64,000 nucleotides of DNA from Liolophura sinensis (lineage: Eukaryota; Mollusca; Polyplacophora; Chitonida; Chitonidae): NCBI RefSeq assembly GCF_032854445.1, contig NC_088300.1, positions 76,501,966 through 76,565,965 on the forward strand, in the 5' to 3' direction. Both the position numbers and the translations under genes were made by a program. The notes under the pieces were generated by a model. It saw nothing but the letters and a program-made list of their open reading frames with translations. It had not been told where the DNA came from and did not search any database. Shown piece after piece: positions 10,824 through 23,048 of the stretch. The stretch's first letter is position 1; the number at the start of each line of letters is the position of its first letter.

Positions 10824-11570
10824 TGTTATGTGCACGACTGCCGTCAGTTTCTAAATATAGCTTACCACTGTTTACATATGCTAAGTTCAGGGAGTGCTGT
10901 CTGCCTCTACCTTAGAATATTCCAGAATGCGCTCAGTTCGGTTCCTGTTTGTTTACATCAAGTGTTCAGGAATTTTCTTATTCTGGACAATTCCACCAGG
11001 CTATATAAGACGGGAGAGAACAGAAAAGGAAGAACTGAGAATTATTGAGAGCTTTGGATGCTTTCGCTGTGTATTACTTTAGTAGGCCATTTGTGCTGAA
11101 TTTTGGTGTCTTTATAGCCTCTGGCTTTGTTATATCTCCACCGAGCACTTGTTCAGTCTGAACTTGTATGTTTAATTTGTGCTCTTGTATACACAGTGCT
11201 TATTAGTACACGGACCCTGTCTGTGGAATTTTGTGTATATTTCGTCATACACTCAGTTATACTGTGGATTTTCCCTCTTGTGAATTTGCCTCTGAGCATT
11301 TATGCCTGTGTGGTATATATATTGTGGAATATATGCGTCTGTTTGGACTTGACACCGTAAGTACTTTAGTATTTGTATAGATACTGCTATCCTTTCTTGT
11401 TAAACTTAAGTACTTTAGTATTTGTATAAGTCTTATTATCTGTTCTTGTTAAGCTAATAAATTGTTGTAAAATAAAATCTGCTGGTTTTAGTTACTTTTT
11501 TGTGCGGCTAAACTGTCGTGTATTTCGAACAAGCCATCTCTTTATAATACAGACAGTTTGGGTCGTAACA
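10824..11570 (+). repeat. 3' LTR, complete (747 bp)
   Basis: Begins TGTTATG and ends CGTAACA, with a 5-bp inverted terminal repeat (TGTTA/TAACA). It contains a TATA box (TATATAA at 11002-11008) and two AATAAA signals (11456 and 11471), so U3, R and U5 are all present. An internal roughly 48-bp direct repeat starts at AAGTACTTTAGTATTTGTAT (about 11358 and 11406). Confidence 0.9.
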
Positions 11571-12572
11571 TTAGCTTGACCTATTTCATCGGCTACGACT
11601 GTTACATTTCATCAGCTTCAACCTCTTCATACCGGGGAAGCCCTTGCGCCATTTCGCACATGATCTGTCACTGTTAGCAGGTTGGCAGTCCACCTGAGCG
11701 ACACCGAAACGATTTCTTACCTAATACAAGGGGTTCTTTGTCATAATGGATTTTAACAGAGAATATTAAGAGGAATAACATTTTCTTTTTCAATGAATCT
11801 TTGGAATGAAGATTAACAAGGTTTACGTCGTCAAGTTTTCAAGTAAATTCAAGTATCTATTGGTACTGATGTATAGACGCCGTATGCACACAATGTTTCA
11901 GGGCTGGGGAGAAGTTGGACATTTTAGTGACTGAGAACCGGCTTAACTGTTTTTTTTCCAAACTAGTTAAGCAAATAAAATGTAACGATGCAAGACAATT
12001 GTTTAGTAAATGTTTTTCTTGTTTTATGAGTGTCACGGTAAGCGAATATGATATCTCCGAGCTAATATGCGTGTAGACAGTTGGTTAAGTTGAAAGGGCA
12101 GAGGGAAGACCAGTAGTGTTCGCTGTTTCTTCACTGCGCTTGCCTATCTTGGTTACACATTGATATATTACTTCGGGACCTAGTCTACATACGCCGTTCA
12201 ATATCATGTGCCAACCCTGTGTTACCTTCACCAGAAAACCCTAGAGAGCACCTATCACCTTATTTTGTTAGTGAAATTTCCCAAAGGAGAGCAGTGGTGA
12301 GATGGTGCAGATTCATGAGTGCAGAAGGTGACAGGTTCAGTGAGAAGTTGAAAGGCAAGAGCCTCTCTCCCACTGGACACAATCTTCATTCTTCATTTCA
12401 TATCGTAGGTGGTAGTCGAACGACTAGTCCTGTCTAGCCGCAAATTAATATTGAAAAAGTTGAGAACAACTTGTAGAGCCAGAAGAATCGCCTCTTGGGA
12501 AATATTAGAAAAGTTCCTGAGAATGAAGGCAGTAGTTCGAATAGAACTCTCGCTGATTCGACTCAGGGCAAT
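11571..12572. other. No gene recognised
   Basis: Right flank of the LTR element. No ORF, splice pattern or repeat that I can support. Confidence 0.45.
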
Positions 12573-12705
12573 TTTTTGCTCCGGGCTCCCTGGATTCCTC
12601 TACCTATAAAGCTGACCACCGTCGTAAAAGTAAAATATTTTTTTTCACATTGCATTCAACAAGGATAAAACAAATGACTAACTAAATAAATACATAAATA
12701 CATAA
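12573..12705 (+). mobile_element. Decayed SINE family A relic
   Basis: GCTCCGGGCTCCCTGGATTC, GACCACCGTCG and AAAAGTAAAATATT follow the order of the family A body, then an AAATA-rich tail near 12685. Strongly diverged. Confidence 0.5.
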
Positions 12706-14459
12706 GAGATATCTGCGTTACTTTCATTCCATGCGTTTATCAAACAAAGCTGAAGTCATGTATAACGAAAATATCGATATGTTTATTGATTCGTTGATAG
12801 CACTGTGACAATTTAATGTCTGGTGGATAGCACTATGATAATTATAATGGATGGTGAATAGCACTATGATTAACTCAATAAATTAGATGATAATCAATGA
12901 TGACACAATGATATGGAGCTGGTGCACGCAGGTCTGACACAACTGTTGTCTGACACGCACAGTGTAAATGGAAGAAAGTAGTGGATTCTGGTACCTGCAT
13001 GCATACAATACACAGCTTTTCATCAGAAATTCCTCGGTCCGATTAAGACATCGTGAACACGTGACACATGACTATGATGATAACACTCTAGCTTCAACCC
13101 TGAGATGCTCTTTTCTATACAACAGTGATACTAAATGAATAACGGATCTATATACAGTATGCGCAAATGAGGTGTGAAATGGGACAATAAAATTGCAATG
13201 CCTACAAATAGATAATCCTGGGAATTGTCCCGAACATTCTGTTGAGATTAGTCTGTGGTAATAGAAACATTAATGAAAAAATGGCTAAAGGGGAACAAAT
13301 AAAGTATTGCCTGAAGTGTGAATTGTGTATATCCTGGTGACAACGGTGACAGCGCATCCACACTGAGCAACACATATGGCATTGTACCATTTCATCCAGC
13401 TATATGGAGTTAAATCAGTTGTAACATCTCAGAAGAAAAATTCTTTATAGACTGATTGATTAAAGTCTAACACCTAGTAATTGAAATAAAAGTAGGTTCA
13501 TATCAAATAATAGTTAAGTAAACAAATTAGGGTTACTCATGTCTTTACATCGTGCCAAGTCATAGAAATATTTTAACATGAAATTGCTGCAAGGGCCACA
13601 ACTCTGAATTGATCACGTTTTTCGAATACTTCGTGCGAGTGGGAACATCCGAATGAGTACGTCCCCTGGAGGCCAGGCGCTAATACCATGGTCTAATTCC
13701 TGTTTCCTTGACACGGAGTTTACTAACCACCTAGCTATCTGTCTGAGTTTACAGCAGAGAATATACTCATCTACGCCCTAATAATAAATACTTCCTCATC
13801 ACGAAAATAAAATTTTCACATGAGATTCACGTCAAGAAATCAAAATCAAGTGTGCATGATTTATGTAAAAATATCACAATTTGTTCGTATAGCATGAAAC
13901 CATTTACATGTTTGCTAGAGTGGGGACAATACAACGTTCATAGTATCAAATATAACTTAACAATGTTTGTACATCAACAACATGTGTATGTGGTAAAGTC
14001 ATGTTATTAATAACTACAGTAATCACAGACCATCGAATACCATTTTGTAAAATATATTCGCAGAGATACAGTATGTAAGTTAGAAAGCAAAACGAAGAAT
14101 ATACATAAGTTAAACAAGGTAATCATCCAAATATTGGACGTTTTCCTAAAAGGCAAATGTAGACTACAATATGTTAAAGCAACTTAAAGGCTTGAAATAA
14201 TAATAATAGACACTAATGTTGAAGGATAATGTATAATGACCATGGGCCTTACCGCTATAGTTACAATGCCGCTTGGTTACAATGAAGAACTGACACAGTA
14301 TTACACTTACTTAACTGGAAGACATACTGGACGCCCTTCCGCTGATTCCAAGCGGCTTGTAACACACATAGACTTCTCCATATCATATTTAGTGAAGACA
14401 ATTCCACTTACAAATATAATATGAAAAAGTGAGTTTCAGAGCTAGGAATGGGGCAGAGT
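12706..14459. other. No gene recognised; 3' flank of gene 2
   Basis: AT-rich. I found no clear AATAAA on the minus strand close to the gene 2 stop codon, so the 3' UTR end is not located. Loose repeats of GATAGCACTATGATAA occur near 12795-12870. Confidence 0.4.
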
Positions 14460-16292
14460 CTAGGGACAGCTGAAGTCGGTGTGGCCTTGGATCTGTTTCA
14501 CAGTTTCGCAGACACTGCGCATGTTCTGTAGGTGAACTTCTGCGTCCGTTTCAATTTTCCACAGAATACCCAGGGGTGCTTTCCTCTCTCGGATGGCATC
14601 AGCCTCACAATTCATCTCTCCAGGGACCAACTCTTCAGGTACCTCTAAGTCTTCCATCTGAAATCAACATAAACACAATTTTTAAAGATATTCGTGCGCT
14701 TGCACAGCTTTATATGGCTTAGTTGAAGGATGGTTTCAAGCGTACTGACTGGCATCAAATGTATAATTTCTAGTATTAATCCTAACTCCTAATTTTAGAT
14801 TACATGCCCCAACCCCAGACACATCGGCAGAAACTCCTGAGCAAAGTAAACGTACCATGCCCGAGACGCAGTACGTGGCCCTGTCCGTGTTTCGTTTCAT
14901 CGCCTTGAGGACACATGTGAAATAGTTCGGAGAGCTCTCTGTCACTGGGTAACACAATCCAGACCCAGAATAGCTCGGCAGCTCGGTTAGACCTTTCAGC
15001 ATGGCTGTATGTCCAGTCAGACTGTCCATTACTTCAATACTTGTTGCCTGTCAACAGAACGAAAAAACTTTTGTCAAGGATTTTCTTAATCATGCAGTTG
15101 TTCCTTGTGTTTTACGTTTTATTCTACATTAAAATGCAAACTTGGTGTAAAAATGAATTGAACTTATATAATATGAGTTATTAACAATAGAAGATTTGCT
15201 CTTTGTTTGTTATCAACTAACCTGAATTGATCTGTCGACGCCATTATGAAGGGCTGGGTTGCTAACTGGGCGGTCACAAGTCAAGTGGCTTGTGCCAACA
15301 TGTGCCGCGTAGTCTCTACAGCGACTCTTACCAAACTCAGGGGGAAAATCGGAGTCATCAAGCCAATTGCACTGAAAAAAAACGATTTAAAAAAATACAT
15401 AAATAAAAAACGCGATTTACAATTTCATTTAACACATTTTATTTAAAATATCTCTAATCAATTCTTTTCATCTTACTCCATGGTTATGTCTTGACTAATA
15501 TTTTCTGTTATTTTGATAAATTGAAGAAAAAATTTTGAAACTAACTTTTTGTTATTCTCATCAGATTGTATCAGTGCTAAACAGCAAAGTGATTTTTAAA
15601 TAAATAATCACTGTTGGACTGATGTGCTCAAAATGCATGAATTATACTTTTTTAACGTTTTATCTTGTCAAACGACATAGATATACACTCACATGAAAAT
15701 CAAGGTGACCCCCAGCCATGTCATGGGATTTCTTCAATTTGATTATCAGATTTGAGATGTCTTCGAGGTAAATTTTGCTCGCCTCCTCGTTGATCGTGGC
15801 TGATAATGCTGACGTTGTGGTGGTTACTGGGATGGTAGAGACTGCTCTTAAAACGCTCATCACAACAGCTACTAAACCTGAGACAAGATACAAACAGAAA
15901 CTGCTTACATTTTCATATCTTGGAAGGTAAAAACATACACAGGTATGGGGTATAACTTTTCCTGGTATAATAATTTAATAAAAATAATATTAAGCATTAA
16001 TGTATCATACCAATGTAAACATATATCAAGAAGTTTCTATTCACTAATATTTTGTGAAAGTAGACAAGAAATAAAATGATAAGAAAATGACACCGGTGAT
16101 AAATTTCGACAAGTGGTGCCTTCATCGGTCACCAAATGATGACGTGAGTTTGTGGATTCTACAGCTCGCCATTATCACATCTACTTCCTCTTCCACTTAT
16201 ACAGCAGAGGTAACTGTCCAAACAAAGTATAATGATTTCGATATTTATATACACATAACATACTCACTCGTTGCCTGAATTGTTGACTTCAT
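14460..16292 (-). CDS. Cytokine-like secreted protein, gene 2 (5 exons, complete)
   Basis: Coding exons are 16292-16268 (25 nt), 15877-15693 (185), 15371-15222 (150), 15047-14856 (192) and 14657-14460 (198 with stop). They total 750 nt and encode 249 residues. Introns are GTGAGT, GTGAGT, GTTAGT and GTACGT at the donor and CAG at every acceptor; phases are 1,0,0,0. The signal peptide runs from MKSTIQATSLVAVVMSVLRA to about residue 23. A Thr-rich stretch follows, then a strongly amphipathic helix (EEASKIYLEDISNLIIKLKK) closing exon 2. Exon 3 has Cys at 71, 88 and 102. Exon 4 has Cys at 152, 165 and 180, with KRN six residues after C165. Exon 5 has Cys at 201, 234 and 248 and a second helix-prone segment (ILWKIETDAEVHLQNMRSV). 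Exon count, phases and helix placement are those of IL-6/CNTF/growth-hormone-type cytokines. No sequence family is recognised with certainty; it could be another secreted helical protein. Confidence 0.85.
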
Positions 16293-16425
16293 TCTGAAGA
16301 GTCGAATATTCGTTATATCTGAATGAACGGTATTAAACTGTTGAGATTGATATGCTCGTGACTCTGCTTAGAAACTAAACTTTGTAACAGTTTTCGTTCA
16401 TAATGCTCCATGCTTACCTCTCAGG

Positions 16426-16435
16426 TATTTATATA
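16426..16435 (-). promoter_or_regulatory. TATA box of gene 2
   Basis: TATATAAATA on the minus strand, about 135 bases upstream of the ATG at 16292. Initiation near 16400 would give a 5' UTR of roughly 110 nt. The region is AT-rich, so the call is moderate. Confidence 0.5.
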
Positions 16436-16439
16436 TGAT

Positions 16440-18049
16440 TCCATCAAAATCCCCAGTGTCGTCATCTGTTTAAAACTAGTAAGCTTATAATTTCCCGGTT
16501 AGAAATTAGCTCGGGCCAGAAAACTTTGTCATTGGCTGGTTGATATGAAACGAGTTTCCATCCGGGAGGATGTGGGGTTTCTAGCCCGTTCAGAGAAAAA
16601 ATAGAAACAATGACTACTCTCCATATAGGCTATATCCGTAGTGAGTAATGCAGCTCTGTGGATGTATTGAACAATATTATTGGACAGCAGTTCAAGGCCT
16701 TTACACCACGGGGTGATTCCTGCCATGCGAAGGTTACGCTAAAAAAAGTGTACAATATGCACTAGTGGTTTGAGGAATATTTTAGGTGATTAAAATAACA
16801 TGATAGTGCTATCACAGTAATAATACGTGGTCTTATTGAGGCATGCTTTATGGCAGTGAAGGATACCTGGGCATCCTGGCCCGAAAGTGAAAGTTGTGAT
16901 CAACGTCTCGGAAATCGCTGTGCTATTTATAGCTCGTGGGGAAAAAACATCGCAGTGAGCTGAGCTGACCTAGTTTGTCCTACACGCTAGGCATCACGTG
17001 ACCTAAACTGTTTCCCACGACGTGGCCTTAGTTTTATCAATGAACGTCTAGAGCACGCTCAGAGTGTGGGCGTTTCGTGTAATTCTAACTCAACAATAGT
17101 CTGTCGCTGAAGAAAACAATGTGGCTAGAAAGAAAAAGCTGAGAAATCTTCATCTTTTCGTTTTCATTGTCGGTTGTAAAGTCATGACAAGCCGAGATTT
17201 TACTAAAATACTCTATTACAATCTACCCGGTATATGTAAATAGTTTTGGGAAAAACATGACGAACTCAGCTGACTTCATTCAGCTCATCAGTTTCACTGT
17301 GTCTTGACGGTTTTCAAGGTATTTTCATCACTACAAATATGCATGTAATTCACAGAAAAAAAAGTAAAACAGTCTCCTGTTGCGTTAAACTTAGTAAAGC
17401 AATATGTGTTGTAGCCACCCATATTAAACCATAGATTAGGCTTTTTGAGTAACATCACTATTGTGAGAGATAATAATAATATCACATAATTATCTCTGTT
17501 AAGCATGGCAGTACCATAAGTGAACAAAGCTATACCTATCAATAACTCTCATCTACCACTCAATCCTAATCCCATCTGTCAGCTATAGCCGCTTTAGTAT
17601 TGTCAAACACCTTCTCTCTGAGATGCAATGGCGACTTAGTCAAATATTAATATAGTCATATCTCCAAAGACCATTCTCTTCGAGCTGTAATGGCCAACTA
17701 AAATGAATGATTAAGTGAGTAAATGAGATACTGTTTAATTCGTCTGATAAATTTGCTGTAACCTGTCACCCTGCAGCACGTAGTGATTAATGAAATAACC
17801 ATATAATTACTGCATATATATAAGTTATCGTGAGTACATGGCAGTGTACACCTTATACACCTTATAGCTGTCTCATGCAGGAGTCGTAGCCTTGAACAAG
17901 ACACACTCGCCATGCATGACCTGCTAGGTTTTCCAGTGATTTAGATAAACGTGAATAAAACTGAGAAGCCCAGGTGAGAAAAGGTGTGATTATCGCAGTA
18001 ATGGCAGTGTTTGAAACAGGACATTCACATTCACAAACGTTCACAAACG
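16440..18049. other. No gene recognised; upstream flank of gene 2
   Basis: Short open frames on both strands (for example 17294-17542 minus, Cys-bearing and hydrophobic) have no splice or domain support. I looked here for a third copy of the cytokine-like genes and did not find the C-x13-C or C-x12-C patterns. Confidence 0.4.
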
Positions 18050-18445
18050 CTAGTGACAAACGGCATTCAGAAAGGCTGGTGACAAACGGCATTTAAAAAG
18101 GGTGCTTACCAACGGCACTGAGAAAGGCTGTTGACAAACGGTAATCAGATAGGCCCGTGATAACGGCATTAACAAAGGATGCTGACAAACGGCATTCAGG
18201 AAGGATGCTGACAAACGGCATTCAGAAAGAATGCTGAAAATGGCATTCAGAAAGGGTGCTGAAAAATGGCATTCAGAAAGGATGCTGACAAACGGAATTC
18301 AGAAAAGATGCTGACAAACGGAATTCAGACAGGATGCTGACAAACGGCATTAAGAAAGCAGTACGCTGACAAACGGAATTCAGAAAGGATGAGAACACAC
18401 GGCATTAAGAAAGGATGCTGACAAACGACATTCAAGAAGAGTGCA
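18050..18445. repeat. Degenerate minisatellite, about 28 bp
   Basis: Roughly 13 units around GCTGACAAACGGCATTCAGA with variable spacing and substitutions. Confidence 0.75.
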
Positions 18446-20221
18446 TTTGACGTCTCAATATCACCTAATTTTAAAACCCTTTTTCTATGTTAGAACGGAG
18501 ATAATAGGCTGTACCATTACTGTTCATACTGTCGTGAAGTGATAGCTGCAAAAAGTCTCCCCGCACAAGTTAGGACAAATTACGTTCAAAAGACTTCGAA
18601 AATCTGGAGCCACGAAAATATAAATAAACAATTGCCAGCTAAAGGATGTGTTATTCAGAAATATCTAACGACATATGAAAGGTAATCACTTTAATTCAAA
18701 GCTACTTCAGTTTTAAACATTACATTGTCGTCGCTGCTCTGGTTTTATTCTTTTCTGCCTATAAAGTACTCTGGCGGAAATGCATCGATGACCAGTCGAC
18801 TCTAAATGTGGGTCAAATGACGGTATAGAGTCGCCATCATTATTCACCTTGATGTTAATATAAAAAGATAAGGATTATGAACAAATTACCTGAGTCTTAA
18901 AGCCCATCACGGTACTAAACTAACGCCATTTTTCAGATCATTGTCACAGTCCGCTAAACAACAAAACACCTACTTTAACGACATTGACATAAATTATAAC
19001 GATAAACATGTTTTCATACCTGTTTAAGGTGAAAAAAGCTTCCTCAGTCTATAGGATTTGGTTGCTTCAGTGTCCATTTTGTCTGATTTGGTTTCTTCAG
19101 TGTCTATTTCATCCTTAAGAGAATCCTTACTCTTTGTACGTTAAACCATCATTTGGGCAAACATAGGAATACATTCTTCCCTCAAAAGTAACAGCTATGA
19201 AACCAGTTGCCTACTGAACGTCTAAGAGGCCGTGTATATCCTTGAAGGTGACAAGGTGTTTGGCGGACTTTTCCTCAATCAAGAAATTGGTGTCTCTGAG
19301 ATTAGATCTTTTGCGCACTATATATATGTATAGAGTATCCGTGAAAGTGAAAATTTACCCTGGCATCACGTGACTGTAACCAGGACAGGCTTTGACCTCA
19401 TGGTACATAAGTGGTGGTCAGTTACTTCTTGGAAGTCTCGACCTTGTTAAGGAGGTCATTAGACCAACATTTAGGGTATTTCGCGGCAGTTTCCTAATCA
19501 AAGTCAAGCCAAATTTGGATATAAATTCGTATCTCTTGAAATCATATTTTTGGACGGATACGCTTGACTTTTTATAAATTTCCGTGGAATGTCCACTTTT
19601 ACACATTTACATTTTCTGGGTATAATACAGATTCATATATAATTCTGTAAATTGGCCACTTTGGGTTTCAAATCAACGACCTCAAGGTCAGATACCTAAT
19701 CAACAGCAACACATGGCAACCAAACTATTTGAAAACCAAAGCACTAGAATATGTCCCAAAATAACGATAACATTAATTGAATCAATTTCTAAATGACATC
19801 ACCAATCTAAAAGTAATGTGTTTTGAATACGTAAACTCGAAGTGCGAATAAAAAGTACCATGGCAAACATACCAAGCTGTAGACCGAAACACGTACCGTA
19901 ACCATATGCTCTGAGGCGATGCCACCTAGATGTCCACTGCAACTTTTGCTACAAATGTATATGCACATCATAGTGTGGCTGCTGTGTTTTACTATGAACG
20001 CTATCGACTGGTGCAGAGAAATCCAGGGTATATCGATGGCTCTCTGCACAATCTGCATTCAGTGCTGTATTTCTCAGAAATATAAAACCAGTTTCGTTAT
20101 AGCCTTAAGCCCTTTGGTGCAGAGACTATTTCTCTGTGTGCAGATAATCGTCCTGTAAGATACATTTAGCATGGCTGAACCCCAGCTGGCAGATACTATT
20201 GAATACTGAATACTGGGAAAC
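18446..20221. other. No gene recognised
   Basis: No supported ORF, repeat or RNA gene. Confidence 0.4.
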
Positions 20222-20453
20222 TGGTTCGTCCTGATCTATGGCACAAGTATCATCTGTATACTAACTGATGGTTCGTCCTGATCTATGGCACAAGTATCAT
20301 CTGTATAATAACTGATGGTTCGTCCTGATCTATGGCACAAGTATCATCTGTATACTAACTGATGGTTCGTCCTGATCTATGGCACAAGTATCATCTGTAT
20401 ACTAACTGATGGTTCGTCCTGATCTATGGCACAAGTATCATCTGTATACTGAC
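20222..20453. repeat. 47-bp minisatellite, five copies
   Basis: Near-identical units containing GGTTCGTCCTGATCTATGGC and ACAAGTATCATCTGTATACT. High identity points to recent expansion. Confidence 0.85.
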
Positions 20454-20839
20454 TGCAACATGGACACGGATAAGGGGCTGGTGGTGATGGGAGAAAAAGG
20501 CGGCGAGCCGTGCAGCATTCAGATGCATGCTGTATCAGCCTTTACATATGCATAGATGTGTACCTTTGCACAGCCTAACTAAGGTGAGGAAATCTGTAAC
20601 ATCCAATGGCTGAGGACTGTGGGTAATTCTTCTGGATTCCAGGTGACTGATGAATATGACTTTAATCATGTAGGATTTGTCTTTCGCCCTTGAGAACTAA
20701 ATTATATAAGATCCAGTATAACTCTGCACAAAACTGCTTATCATGATCAGACTGATATATTCTACACAGGCCTAGCTGTGGAGAGGCAGGTTTGTAGTAT
20801 GAAGCCGTACTGACGAGAGTAGAAGCCTTATATTACTAT

Positions 20840-21261
20840 GTCTACAATGCACACTGGTGGCACTGTAAGTTTCCATCGCTACACTCGCTGGTGGCACTGG
20901 AAGGCGTCGTGTGCAGCACTTGAGGCTGATGTCAAGAACATTAGTAGCACTGGAAGGCGTCGTGTGCAGCACTTGAGGCTGATGTCAAGAACATTAGTAG
21001 CACTGGAAGGCATCGTCTGCAGCACTTGAGGATGATGTCAATAACATTAGTAGCACTGGAAGGCGTCGTGTGCAGCACTTGGGGATGATGTCAAGAACAT
21101 TAGTAGCACTGGAAGGCATCGTCTGCAGCACTTGAGGCTGATGTCAAGAACATTAGTAGCACTGGAAGGCGTCGTGTGCAGCACTTGGGGATGATGTCAA
21201 TAGCACTAGTAGCACTGGAGGGGGGTCATCTGTAGCACTTGAAGCTGATATCAATAGCACT
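20840..21261. repeat. 53-bp minisatellite, interrupted by a SINE
   Basis: About seven units around AGTAGCACTGGAAGGCGTCG and TGCAGCACTTGAGGCTGATG (unit starts such as 20894, 20947 and 21000). Remnants resume after the SINE at about 21520-21560. Confidence 0.8.
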
Positions 21262-21522
21262 GGCTCAGTTGATTAGCGCGCTAGCGCAGCGTAATGACCC
21301 TGGAGCCTCTAACCAATGCGGTCTCTGTGAGTTCAAGTCCATCTCATGCTGGATTCCTCTCCGGCCGTACGTGGGAAGGTCTGGGAGCAACCTGCGGATG
21401 GTCGTGGGTTTCCACCGGGTTCTGTCCGGTTTCCACCCACCATAATGCTGGCCGCCGTCATATAAGTGAAATATTCTTGAGTACGGCGTAAAACATCAAT
21501 CAAATAAATAAATAAATCAATA
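21262..21522 (+). mobile_element. SINE family A with target site duplication
   Basis: Plus-orientation copy: tRNA-like head (CTCAGTTGATTAGCGCG, B-box GTTCAAGTCC), conserved body and AAATAAATAAATAAAT tail. TCAATAGCACTGG occurs on both sides, a 13-base duplication of minisatellite sequence. The first bases of the head are missing. Confidence 0.9.
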
Positions 21523-21569
21523 GCACTGGTAGCACTGGAGGGAGTCGCCTGAAGACGTAGCAGACGTGG

Positions 21570-22070
21570 GAACTGTCTTAAGATGTGTTGACAGCATTAA
21601 AAGCTGTAAACAATACCAGAATATTGCTGCAGGAGCGATCTAACGTTATAAAATTTAGAGGGGGGTGGGTATGTGGGAAGGAGTAGGTAGCGGAAGTAGT
21701 ATCGCAGCCCGTAAGGTGAGAGTCCAGGGGCCACCTAGGTCCCGGAAGCTCTCGCCATTTATATCGCTGGAGACGCAATTTAGGCGATTTCTGGTGACAA
21801 AAATTGTGGTAAATCCGGCATAAACTGCACATTTATTTATTAAGCATTCAAACCACTCAGCCGATGTCATTTGGTCTATAGGAAAAACATTACTTCAGTG
21901 GGGCGTAGCGCCTATGCGCTGGTGCTAAGGTGCCAAAGCCTAAACTCGGTGCTATAGATGCAGGGTATAAAAATTAAATGTTGAAACTGCAACGTTTAAT
22001 TAAATTAAACCAAAAAGATTAATACCGGTAACTGTTACAGGCTGTGAATAGTAATAACCATACATGCATT
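21570..22070. other. No gene recognised
   Basis: Short spacer between minisatellites with no supported feature. Confidence 0.4.
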
Positions 22071-22079
22071 GGCTGGTTT

Positions 22080-22570
22080 AACAGTTCTCCCATATCCTTG
22101 TTATGGTGCGTTAGTGCAGTTCTCCCATATCCTTGTTATGGTGCGTTAGTGCAGTTCTCCCATATCCTTGTTATGGTGCGTTAGTGCAGTTCTCCCATAT
22201 CTTTGTTATGGTGCGTTAGTGCAGTTCTCCCATATCCTTGTTATGGTGCGTTAGTGCAGTTCTCCCTTATCCTTGTTGTGGTGCGTTAGTGCAGTTCTCC
22301 CATATCCTTGTTATGGTGCGTTAGTGCAGTTCTCCCATATCTTTGTTATGGTGCGTTAGTGCAGTTCTCCCATATCCTTGTTATGGTGCCTTAGTGCAGT
22401 TCTCCCATATCTTTGTTATGGTGCCTTAGTGCAGTTCTCCCATATCCTTGTTATGGTGACTTAGTGCAGTTCTCCCATACCCTTGTTATGGTGCGTTAGT
22501 GCAGTATCCTGTTACGGTGCCTTAGTGCAGTTCTCCCATATCCTTGTTATGATATCCTAGTGCAGTTCTA
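22080..22570. repeat. 35-bp minisatellite, about 14 copies
   Basis: Units of GTTCTCCCATATCCTTGTTA followed by TGGTGCGTTAGTGCA, decaying towards the right end. Confidence 0.9.
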
Positions 22571-23048
22571 TACTGTTAGTTTAGCTGTGACTTCATACTA
22601 CAGCATGTTTGAGTTTAATTTCAGCCTGGATTCCAAACATAGGTGAGGACACATTACATCCATTGCACTGCATGGATCTAGGTCATTTTCTCAAACGGTA
22701 CAACTCAACTGATGCCTCTAGCGTGTTGGAGGTAAAGGTGCAGGGATGTACATCACAACAAAGATGGCTTGGCTGGCTGCTACATGTGTATGTACAGCGA
22801 GTACCGCGGAAAAAAGTAGGTTGAAAATATACATACTTAGTTGTCAGTTTGTGGTTAAAATGTACACTTTATATTTTCTCCGACAGACATATGAGTTAGT
22901 CCTTCCCTGTCCACAAGCGTGGTTTTCAGTGCATTACCAAACATGGCATCTTCATGTTTACATGTACTACTTATCAAGACTTTAAATACATGAAGCCGGG
23001 GTCTACACTTTGTTAGTCTCTATCCTGCGTTGCCATTTAAGAGCACTG

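Larger units (their letters stand above)
7181..11570 (+). mobile_element. Defective Ty3/gypsy LTR retrotransposon, Gmr1-like (PR-IN-RT-RH order)
   Basis: The element has a 5'-truncated left LTR (7181-7438), a tRNA-Pro-type primer binding site, gag with a CCHC knuckle, a protease DTG motif, integrase, the start of reverse transcriptase, RNase H, a purine tract and a complete right LTR (10824-11570). Integrase lies before RT/RNase H, the reverse of most Ty3/gypsy elements but the order described for Gmr1-like elements. Two internal deletions remove the protease C-terminus together with the integrase N-terminus (near 9120), and most of the RT palm (near 10350). Several frameshifts break the reading frames. 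It cannot encode its own RT and would be non-autonomous. Confidence 0.9.

Noticed and set aside
22080-22570. CRISPR-like array
   Set aside because: Contiguous tandem units without unique spacers, in a eukaryotic genome.
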